From: Manis javanica
Taxonomy: Eukaryota > Chordata > Mammalia > Pholidota > Manidae
NCBI RefSeq assembly: GCF_040802235.1
Contig: NC_133164.1
Coordinates: 110,626,302 to 110,690,301, forward strand
Length of the DNA stretch: 64,000 bases
Direction: 5' to 3'
Part shown: in pieces, positions 38,801-50,800 of the stretch
Position numbering within the stretch: the stretch's first letter is position 1
Layout of the letters: each line of letters opens with the position of its first letter
Position numbers and translations under genes: made by a program
Notes under the pieces: generated by a model
What the model was told of the DNA's origin: nothing
What the model saw: the letters and a program-made list of their open reading frames with translations, nothing else
Databases searched by the model: none

Positions 38801-41800
38801 CGGAATACATATTAACAAAAGAAAAAGTCTGTTCATAAGGGAACCTAAATAAAGTAGCTGCATGAATGGTTAAAGTTAGCAGCTTACATACCCAACTTGG
38901 TAGGGAAAAGGGAGGAGGGAGAAAAGGCCTCTATGGGAAGAACAAATGGGTCTCTTTAGTAAATAACACAGGGGTTTCTAGAAGAATAGACAGGAGATAA
39001 AGTCTGTGGCAATGTTCACTCATGCAGGTGCAGGTGATCTTTCCTTCTTCATGGCCATAAAACACCCCTGGAGAGGGGATTAGAGTAGGTTTACTCTTCT
39101 CCTTCCTGGGAATAAAAGACGTCCTGAAGAGGAAATTTATGGCAGTGTGAACTTCAGAGAGGGGAAGCTCAGAGACTTCTTTCTGCCTCTGTTGAATCCC
39201 ACCTGTTTTCAGCTTCATGCTATTCTGTGGGGTTAGATCCCCACAGATCCTAAACCCAAGTAGTCTTTGTTAGGAAGATGCATTTACCATTTTAATAGGA
39301 GGGAGGACAACAGTTATAAATGGGTACAGACATAGATAGGCTTGGGATTTGGTGGCAGGAAAAGGAGGGAGTTTTATCTGAAATTGGTGGCTGAGAGAAG
39401 TAGGATTGCAGGAGGTTTGCAGAGAAAGTACTCATTTATGGTCTACAGGAAAGCAGGCTTAGTGGGTTAACATGGCGGGACTATCAGGCGGGTTTAAGTC
39501 CAGCCTGCCATTCCAGTTGTCGGAGCTTTAGCAATGTGCTCCTGCCCTGGTGCAGGTTCTGAGGGGGAGAGGGCGGAATTCAAACCAGCTGGGGTTTGGA
39601 GAGAGGGGAGGTGAGCTGGTTAAGTACTTGAAAGGGAGCTGTTAGAAGGAGGCACTTGACTAAACCTCTGGGCAATGTGCCAGAGTTGGGGGGCACTGAT
39701 ACATTGATGGGAGGGGCAAAGGTGAAAGAAGCCTTAATATGCTGACCTAAGCCCAGGGAGGAAAGCTTGGGAAACCCTTGGGTGGCCATTCCTTCCCGTC
39801 ACTGATGTGCCTTCCATAGCCCTTTCGGCCCAGACCTTGAGAGAAATATATTGGTTAAGGAATCTGTCCTCTTCAGGATTTTCAGGTCTGGAGGTGAACT
39901 AATTTACTCAGTACTCAGTTAGTTTGGTCAGAACTGAAATTAACAACCAGGCCTAAATTTCTATGTACTTTCCACTTCCCCTAGTGTTTGTCATGCTATA
40001 TGGCTACTTATAAATGTTGCAGTTGTAGATTCTTTAAATCCTAAGGATTGAACAGTTTTAAATGACAGAACAGGTACTTTTCTGTTATTGAGTTTTTGGA
40101 AAATACATGGGAGAGAGCTTAACTTTCTGGCAATGGATTTGTAAAACTGTGGATTTCTAAAAGTTCAGCCCTAAATTACTCAAAATATTTGTTTTTTAAG
40201 TAACAAATATTTTAGAACTTGGAAAAACAGTTGTTTTACAAAAAGCCAAAGAAATGATACATTTTACACAGCATGTGTTGTAAGGCTTGTTTTGATGAGT
40301 TATATTCACTTATATTTCCGTCTTGATTCTTCCACAGATTCCAAATGGAAATGCATCAGAACTTACTTTCAACACAGTGCATGTGAAAGATGCAGGCTTT
40401 TATGTCTGTCGAGTTAATAATAATTTCACCTTTGAATTTAGCCAGTGGTCACAGCTGGATGTTTGTGACGTCACGGAAGGAACAGGAAGCTTCCAGAGTA
40501 AGTGATAAATTAAGTTGAATTTGGGATGGGAATTGGCTTATTTTATTTTATTGTAAATGTTTACTTTTAAGTATGTTCGAAGTATCAAAAATAGTGTCAA
40601 AAGCTCACATGGGTATTTCGCCCAAACACATAGGTCACCAGTTGTTAACGATTTTATCCCAGATGCTTTCTCTTTGTCCCTGCATGTATGTGTGTGTGTG
40701 TGTTTTATTTATTAATGCAGATGCCTTAATACCATATAGAATCCTTCTCAGTCTGGCTCTGCTGCTGACCTTTTTAAACTTGCTTTCTCATGGATTTGAA
40801 TGCTATAGTTGTAGTCTCTGGTTTTAGAGAAAAAGAAATATCTAATATAGTTTTGCTCACTTTTCAATTCCTTCTTAGACACAGTATGTTTTTCTCCCAA
40901 ATCACTGTATTATGCCTAAAAAAATTGTGTTGCAGAATAGAAACAGAGTTACTATTTACATGAAAGGGTATATATGGTATCATCTGCTGCAGTAAAGCAT
41001 TTCTTCACACTATTTTTCTACTCTTTGTCATTCATCTTTTTAGTCCAATAACTAGCATTGATCAAGGAAAAAAACGGTCCACCCTAAAGAGCAGTCATCA
41101 GATATTCCTGTGTTTGTTCACACGCACAGTCAGGATCCATATGCTTTGTTATCTTTGCCTGAAAGAAAGGACAGGAGGGAAAGCCTTTCTGTCACCAGGC
41201 TGTCTTTGGGCCTTTCTTCTCTCGCAAGTTAGCTTTTCCTATACCTAAATAGTCTCTACAAATAGTCATGATTAAGATATTGATTATGTCTTTGAAGACT
41301 GTTACTGTGCATGTAATGAACTTTAATGTCTTATAAATTGAATCTTATTCAACAAATACTACTGATGACCTGCAGTGTGTGAGACACTGAGTTTCATGAT
41401 GGAGGCTTGGTATTGCATAACATTGGTCAGTCCTCTGTCCTCAAAGAACTTAAAGTAACAAATGAGTGTTCAGTATATACTGCTTACTGATATCTACCTT
41501 TGGAAGAAATACTGGTGATAACCCATCCATATTTATTCAGTGCTAAGAAGAAAACTCCTTATTTTAATAAGTCAGGTTAAATCAAACAGCAGAATGTAGA
41601 GCTTTCTGTGTTGAAGGTATCACCCAAGATGTTGATAACTTGTTTGCTCCCACCAAAAAAGATTCTGCAGCCAAACATATTTGGAAACCACTGGAACTAT
41701 TTCCTCCTCTTAATAATATGATGCATACTAACACTTTGAAAGCTCTGAGAAATCCTGCAATTTAAAAATTCTGTTAAATTTTGTTTGACATTTGTTTCTA

Positions 41801-44800
41801 CATTTATTTGGCCACAGCATCCTTTTTTCCACAGAGCATTTCTTAATATTTCTAAAAGTGCTACAGTTTTATAAAACAGTTTGGGAGATGCCACTACAGA
41901 TTGTAAAAATTAATGAAACATGAACTTAAAAACACTGTTCAAGTCTAAGGGAAAATTTTTTTTACCTAGGTATTTTATTTGTATTCAATGATATTTTTCT
42001 TTTAATTTCAGAAAGCCCGGATAGCATCTCTGAACCCAAGTTGCATATCTGTGTTGAGCCACAGTCCCAGAAGCTGATGCCTGGCAGTGCGTTGGTCTTA
42101 CAGTGCGTTGCTGTCGGAAGCCCTATTCCTCACTACCAGTGGTTCCGAAATGAATCACCACTAACACATGAGACGAAAAAGCTGTACATGGTAGGAAATT
42201 GATTTGGGGGGTATTCTTTGTGTTAATATGTTAGATAAATTGTGTAATTGAAAATTAAGGTGAACATTAAAAATTCATATTCTTTGGGATGTTTTATTGT
42301 CTTCAGTATTTTTGTGTCAAGGCCCTTGTTTAATTTTTTTTTCAATTTCCAGAATCTTTGTTTTAATTTTTTTTTTCTTATTAAGGTATCATTGATATAC
42401 ACTCTTATGAAGGTTTTACAAGAAAAACAATGTGGTTATTACATTCACCCTTATTATCCTTGTTATTTAATATTAATTGATTCTTTTTTTTTTGTTAAAG
42501 TACTGGAAAACATCAGCCCACATCTAAGGGCTTATACTAAACCATGATTGTAGTCATTGTATCATTTTGTTTGCTAACAAATGGAAATAACCTAAGAATG
42601 GCAAAAGCCTTCTAAAATGTTGTGTATTAGGGGTTCTTTTTTGAAATACAAAGTAACTTTTTCTCCAAGCCAATTTCAATTAAAATTGCCAAAGAAATGT
42701 ATGTGTGTTCTGATACTGATTCAGGTGCCTTATGTGGATTTGGAACATCAAGGAACCTATTGGTGTCATGTATATAATGATCGAGACAGTCAAGATAGCA
42801 AGAAGGTAGAAATCATCATAGGTAAGCAGTATTATGCAGTGTTCTGACAAATGAAGTATAATATCAGCCATATAAAATGAAACATTTAAGCAGTGGACAT
42901 ACAACTATACCTCATTCTGTTTAATGGAGTATTAGTATTAGGAGTTATATTGTTTATACAGAGAGTTCAGAGAATGCATGTCAAATTCATAATGTAGGCT
43001 CACATGCAAAGAACAGAAAGAACTGGGAAAAGTTATTTAGATCTCTAGTTATTTTTTAATTTTGTGGTTTATTTTAAATATTTCTGGCAAAAAAAAGTAC
43101 TCTTTAAAACTTTAGTAATAAAAACTCTATTTAGTGGAAAAAAAATTTTAATGAAACATTTTTTAAATACAAACAAACAGAGGGAAGAACCATGATACTC
43201 CACCATCCTCATGAAGTGCGTAATTCGGGCATTTGTTCAACTTAAGCTTAAGGCGTCGGTAGTTCTGTTACTAATAGTAGGATCTATTGATGCATGTGTT
43301 AGTTTGCCAGCCTATTTCTATGATGTTTACCTCTGCTTGTTGGCTGCCTAAGACCATGAATTACAATATATTCACGTTTGTTTTCTCTGGAACAAGGAAG
43401 AACAAATGAGGCAGTGGAGTGCACAGAAGGTAGTGTAATCCTTTGGTTTGAAGCCCAGTGTCCTGCATGCTGGTTCCTCTTGGAGTTGGTGGAGTGCTCT
43501 AGCCTAATGAGTGCAGTGATGGAAAAAATACTGGCTGTAAGAAGCAATTTCGCCTGAAGGATATTGTATCTTAGTCTTTGGGGTTTGCAAATTGCCACAG
43601 ACACTTTTAAACTGACATGTTATTTTAGAACAATTTTCAGTTGATTTTCTATTGTGCATAAGAATGAAGTTCCTATATATATTATAAACAGTGATCATTT
43701 GTAATTCCAAATTCCTACTGTTAAAATTTTTATTTTTATAAAATTTTTTAAAAAGATAGACAGCTATACTGTCATGTTTTAGCCAGGATTGCCTCTCAAA
43801 TGCAAATATGGTTTCTGTAAAAGTTTCAGGACAGGAGATTCATTGCTCAACATGTTTTATCAAATATTAAATATTCTGTTTTAATATAAAATTGGTAACA
43901 TCCCTTTTGAAGCTACAAGGCTGTAGATTAATCAACCAGGTCACCTTTACTATAAAGTGCAAAGAGAACTAAAACTTGATTTCAGCATAAGCTTTTAGTT
44001 TGTTTTGATTAACCAAAGCAGTGTACATAAGCTGTAATGAGATACTCACATTACCTTCCCTTAGTATGATACCACATTGTTTTGCAAAATTAGGTTTATG
44101 GATAGCAAAGTATTTTTTCAATTTCTGCCTCCTCAAACTATTATATAACCTTGGGCTCTACTTGGGTAAAGTAAGAAAATAATGTTACATCTTTTATGAT
44201 TCCTGGTTTTCTGTCCTTCATGTCACTGTGGTGTCACTTGGAAACACTGTTACTATTGTTTTTAATCCCAGTGTATATTGTGAACAGGAATTCTCTAGCA
44301 TGAGTATGCCAGTGCTGTGGTCTGTGGGCCCTGCATGAGGGAAGCTGTGTGAGGAAATCCTAACCACTCTTCTTTCTTCTCTTACTCCTTTTTTGCCAAT
44401 TGCATGATTTTTAAAACTTCTAAAGTTAGAGCTAAGAACCAGTGAAAAATAACTTCAGGGCAGTGCATGTAAATTATCACCTTGCTGTGCAGCTTCTTTA
44501 CCTACAAGATTCTCCCTATAATTTTTGCAGTAGCAAACACACTATTAAATAACACATTTCAAATCAGTCTGTTCAAAACACTTAGAGGTAAAAATCCAAC
44601 TGTGATTTCAGTGGACAAAGTAGATCCAACTTTTTTTCTAAAAAAGTCTAGAGTTAAGACATTTTATACTTGGTGGATTGACACATATCATGAAGTGTCC
44701 TACACCATATTTCTTTTTATCTATAAAACATAATGTTATCTACTTCATTATATGTATTTTTTAAAGATATTTAATCAGGACGGTGTAGGAATTAAGTAGG

Positions 44801-47800
44801 TGAAGCTCAGGTGATTTTTCTAGGGCTGTGAAACTATTCTGTATGATCACTGTAATGGTGAATACATGTGTGCAAGTTTTAAACAATTTAATAGAAAGTC
44901 AGAGGAGGGGGATCCCGAGGTAGAATGCAGAATATGACAAAAGATATCAAGAGGTATTATGAATGTGTGAAGCAACCTCACTGAAGAGGGGAAAGAAGAA
45001 CAAGGTGCTGGTGTGATTACCTGGAAATGAGCGGCATTGTAAGGCTGAAGGCAAAAGAAATTGCCTGTAGTCCTGTGCTCTGGGCTCTAGGCGCTGCTGC
45101 TCTGTAGTTGGCTTCATCCCACATCTAAGTTCCTGCTTACCGTCTTACAGACAGTATAACTTTATAGTTTTTAGTAAGTGTTAATTTTTATCTTCATAAC
45201 ATTTGTAAAGAAAAAATAAATGGATATAATGTTATGGATACATGCTTAGATATTATCTGTCCTTTAGCCAGAGGGTACAGGTTAACAATTCTGAAACCAC
45301 TGTACCTCCAAAAACACATCACACCAGCCTAACCATGAGAAAAGCACCAACTAGTCCCAACTGAGAGATACCCTATAAATGCCTCGTCGGTAATCCTCAG
45401 AGCCATCGAGGTCATCAAAAATAAGAAAGTCTGGGAAACTCACATCAAGAAAGTCACAACAAAGAAGAGCCCAGGGAGACACAAGAAAATGTAACTTGGT
45501 GCCCTGAATGGGGTCCTGGAACAAAGAACAAAAGAACAATATTAATGGTTCATGAACTTATTTAGCTTTTTGTCATTTAATGAAAGTAATAATAGCTTAG
45601 GAGTCCTAAATTATATTATACCCACATAATATTCTTTCCTATACAGTATTTGCATGGCTTTTCATTTAAGGCATTTGAAAAGTTCTAACTGATAAAAACA
45701 TGGTAACACGATTTCAAAAGCTACTTCTTTGCTTAGTCTTACTCTTTTATGCTAAATTGGTGGTTTGATTATTTAGGTAATTATTTTTTCCTATTTTATT
45801 TTAGATGAATTAAATACACTTGGACATCCTGGTGAGTAATATAAACATAAAGCATTAGTTTTAGATTTTTAAATTATAAAATAGAATAACTTAAAAGATT
45901 TTACCATAGTGGTACTATTAACTTTTTTCTTTATTAAATAATATCATAATTTAAGATTGAAATTAGTATTTACATGGAGTACAATCTAAGTGAAAATTAC
46001 TAGAACTATTCTGGACTATAAAGGTAGAAAAGTAAATATACTGAGACAACATAAAAGAGCAATATATTTTTTCATCTCTGTGTATGACTACATCATAAAA
46101 AGGTAGTTAATAGGGGAAGTGCATGATGTTTAATTTACAAGACAGGAAGCAGTCTTGGAAAGAGTGATGGGGTAACATTTCTGAATTTGCCAGGCCTCTG
46201 AGACCTTGTTCACGGTAGCTCAACCATAGAACATCTCTGCAGTAGTTGAGTAGGGTGTCTTTATCTGAAGTAAAAGGTGTGTTAGGGACAGTTGCCACTG
46301 TGCAGTTAAGAGGCCGTCAGTTGGCAGGAGTATTCACCTCTCTGGCCAGTTTTCATCAGAACAGATTTCTGAACAGGTTAAGCTAAAGGGAGAGCCTAAC
46401 CAAGGTGCGGGCATGGTAGCAGTGAGGACTTCGTATAGACCGAGGACGTCAGTATAGGTTATGGGCATAGCACCTGTGAAAATACCTGAAAACAAAACCT
46501 CACAGGAGCAGATTAAGAAGGCAGTTACATCATTTAATATTTATAGAGGTCCCTCTCATTTCTCAACATGTTATTTCTCATCATTTTAGCGCCATAACTA
46601 GTGTGCTTAGTTTCAAACCCATATTTTGCCAATAAACATCTTTATTGTGAGTGATGATTGAGATTATACAAAAGTAAATGAGACAAACCAGGCGGCTGCT
46701 GTTCTCAGCATGTCTTTCCTGCTGTACAAGCCCTAAGTTCAGGGGAAGCTTCACTGAAACAGGCTTCAAACGTCCAAACCTGCGTAGTGTTGGAGAACCC
46801 TCCTAGTAATGTATCTAGTTGTTTCTCTTGGTCTGGTTAGAATTCCCTTTTCCTAAATTGGTCTCTTATTTCTTGCCCTTCAGTGAACATTGCGAGAAGT
46901 TATTCCAGTACCAAATATATTATTAAAAATACAAACAGTGTTACCCTGTCTATAGTAGACACGTTACTAACTGAATTCCATCTTTCCCCACATTTCTTCC
47001 TTTGTGGTCCTCGGAGTGTGGGCAGTGTTTCATTTTACATACAGTAGACAGTAGATGGCAAAGAGCAATTTCCACCTAGCATATTAAAGATTATTACCCC
47101 CAGCCGTGGTAATCGATTACCAAAGACATAATCCTGCCCTAATTCTAACTCTGTCCATCCAGGTATATGTTTTTATCAAGAATCTGAAAATCTTAAAATC
47201 ATAAGTTAACTATTAGAAACTACATTCTGCCTTTTAATGCCACTGATGTTATTAATCATTATTTCCATATATCTCCATCTCTGAAGATATTTGTAGCATG
47301 GATGATAACACCTGTCTTTTTTTAATTTTGATCTTTTTATAGATAATAAAGAGCAAACAACTGATCAACCTTTGGGTGAGTAGAGCTTTAAAGCGCTTAA
47401 TTAAAATATAATTATCTAATGCTTTTATGGTGATCATGACGGGATTCAAGACAACTTGGCAGCTCTTACAAATATTTGAATAGCATTGAGACCAAATGCT
47501 TTATTTTGAATATCTATTCTGAAAGAAAATATTGAACAGGAGGCTTAAAAAGATTATGAATTCAGGCACCAAGTCAGCTTCTGTGGAGTGATTTGTTTTG
47601 GCCACATGCAAATAAATAAACATGTAAACAAAAGGAGCATGTATATGTTACACAGAAATGATTCATACTGTCTCTTGGTAGGGTTAGAGATTAGGGAAGC
47701 AACAGAGAGGCTGAAATAGCAGCTACTTTTTAAAGGCTGAATAGAAGGGACTTCCAGAACTAGAGAACATGAAATCCTAAATACGATGTTGTAGAGAAAT

Positions 47801-50800
47801 GAGACACTGTATTGTATTTAGGGAACTGCATGTAACACTGTGCCCCAGAGCATAAAGCATAAGAGCCATCGGAAGAAAACTTTTCAATAGAAGCAAGAAA
47901 TTTGTCTCTTTGCAAGGCCAGTCTTATATTGGTGTAGAAAATAAGCTGGAAAGGAGACAGTATTTTGATTAGGAGAAAAATTAAGAGACTGTTGAAATAT
48001 CCTAGATAAGAAATAATGAGAAGCTATTCCAGGGTAGTGCCATTGAGAATGCAGAAAACAGCAAATTCAGAAAATCTTTAGGTGATGGGATCAGTAAGTT
48101 GTTTTTGTCACTTTGGTGAAGGGATAACAAATAGGATCACCATGCCTGCTCAGATTGCTGCTTGGACCTCGAGGTGGGTGGTGATTCAGCCCACCTAGTT
48201 AGAGAATACAGAATCAAAAGCAAGATTCAAGGATGTTATCAGTTTGGAACCTAACAAGTTTGAGCTATTTGTGTCACATTTAAGTGAAGATATACAGCTG
48301 ACAATTGTATACATGGATCTCAAATTCTAAGGAGCAGCTGCGATGGGAGATGCAGTTATGAGCATTAGTATAGAGGCAAAAATTAAATCCAAAGGGGTTG
48401 TGTAAGAGATCTCTACAGGCCATAGGGAAAAGGACACAAACTGGCTAACCTTTGGGGTTGGGTTGGTCCATACTATGTTTTTTAACAATTAGAATTGCTT
48501 GTCACTGATCAGATACCATATAAAAATACAGATTTCTAGGTTTTTTTTGAAGAACGATAGCTTTTTAACTCTCAGTGCTGGCTAAACAATGACTGCCCCT
48601 ATAAGGAGGCATGGCCCCCCCGTGTTCCTGTTGTGTAACCTTTGTGTACTTCACTGTCCCTCTCTCCTTCCTGCCTTCCCCACACGGTGTCACCATGTAG
48701 CTACATTTCTTTACACGGTGGCTGGATCTCAAAAGTGGAAGCTGTCAGGACTCCTTAAGGTTTAGACCCAGAGGTGGCAAAGTGTCATGTCACGTTAGGT
48801 TGTCTAGAGAGAACCACAGAGCAGCCTAGATTCGGGGGTGGGAGCTAGGGGGCTGGCCTGCAGGTCACTATGCTATCTGTGGGTCAAGATACCATGGTTC
48901 GTTTACCACAGCTGAAAGGTGGATGTGTCCTAGAATATGAATGGTTTTGTTTATCATAATAAAGAACTTGGACTTGATTTTGTAGGACAGAGATTAAAAG
49001 ATAAGCATAAGACCAACAAGGACTGTATATTCAGCCAGTCAGATTTTATGCTAATATGCTATTTTTGATAGATGGCCAAAGGTTTTTTATTTAACAAATA
49101 CTTACATAGCACTTAATATGTGCCTGGTCCTTATGAATATTATTTTAAATGAGGTGAGTAATACACTATTAGAATAAGTAGGCATGGAATTAATAATACA
49201 ACACTATCAATTTTTAAAGAGTATAGTGCATTAAGTTTTGGAAAATACCTAGGATCATGTAGTTAAAAATATCTTTCAGAAGTGGTTTTATTATTCTGTT
49301 ACTTAATCAACTGGCATTTATATTTACTTTTGCCAATAAATGGTTTGTGTTCAAGAAATTGTGGGTGGCTCTTACAGTAAATGTTTTTCTACAGAACATT
49401 TCTTCCATTTATTTTATCACTTGAAAATCATAAATTGCATATTTGGTTGCTATTTTGAAATTTTCTTTGATTCCTCACTCATCTCCTCAACTTCAAATTT
49501 TACTGTTTCTTTCTCTATCACATCTCTAAAGCCTGACTTTTCCTTTCCCTTTCTGCAACCAAGTCCTGGAGTGAGCCTTTGTCATCTATTATTCTGACCC
49601 TTGCAGTGTGCTTCTCTATTCTAAGTCCACCCCGTGCGCCTATCATTCAGGAACTGTTTTACAAGTAGATTGGGCAAGGTAAGATTTACTTGCATATCAT
49701 CCTTATTCCCATTAAAGTCAAGAAAATGCTCTAAGACATTTTAGGAACTATTAAAAATTATTGGAGAAAAATTATTGTAGAGTTATGGCCAGTTACTGAT
49801 ACATATATTTTAAGCCACAGAGTTCTCAAATTGTTGAACGCTTGCATGCTGTAAACTATGCCATGTTCTTTCCAAATGGATAACAAAATCATTGAATAAA
49901 GAATTGATACAGCAGAAACATGCTTACTTTGACAACTGTTTTTTCTCAAAAGATTCCAGATTTTTTTCTTTTACATCCCTTACTGTATTCTGACAGTAAA
50001 ACAATCTAGGATGTATATTGGAATTAAATTATAATATTCACCGGAAAACCTACTATGGTTTACAAGCACTTTAACTGCCTGAATGGCTTTGGGAAACCTG
50101 TGATTAGGGCTGTAACAGTGTAAGCCCGAGACACATTCTCTGAATTCCCTTCACTTAGAAGTGGTTTGAACTGAGCCCATTACTACTTTGAGGCCGTATC
50201 TGAATTCTGATACAGTTGATGGGCTCATGAAACGAATACACTGAAAACTAACTTTCTGTGGATTAGCCACCTAACCGTCTTGCTATATATCATTTACTTT
50301 GCTGTCAGAATACATACCTAGTTTATTTAAGAAGAAACTTTAAAAAAGCAAAAGGAGATACAAGCAATGTTAAGTTCTATACTGCCTCCTGTTGAAATCC
50401 ATCCTCAGTATTCTCAACTTCTTTACTGAGTTTTCAAACTAAAGGCAGTTTAACTGAACCTTTATGTCTGAATCCTTAAATATTAAAGTATCTTGATAGT
50501 TGGCTGTTTTTTTTTTATAAAAGAGATTATCATTTGTATTTGTATAGGACTTGAAGTAACTTACTGAGTTAGAAATGTGTCGTATCATTTTAGTTTCTTC
50601 TAAAAATATGTATACTCATAAGAATAGGCAATTTGCAAGAAATCTCTAAAAATATAAATATAGAGTAAAGATACCACAACATAAAAGTATTGAGGCTTTT
50701 GACAAAATAGAGTTTTATGCCACTTTGAGAGAGTCATATTCTTTGAGTTGGTGCTAGTTTTTCTCCAGACCTTGTGTAATACTAGACTAAAGTGTTTGCT

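Larger units (their letters stand above)
36571..40337 (+). other. MALT1: MALT1 intron 3
   Basis: 3.8 kb. It holds an antisense L2 and an antisense LTR-like element (listed). Otherwise unremarkable, with a purine-rich stretch around 38300-38900. Confidence 0.85.
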
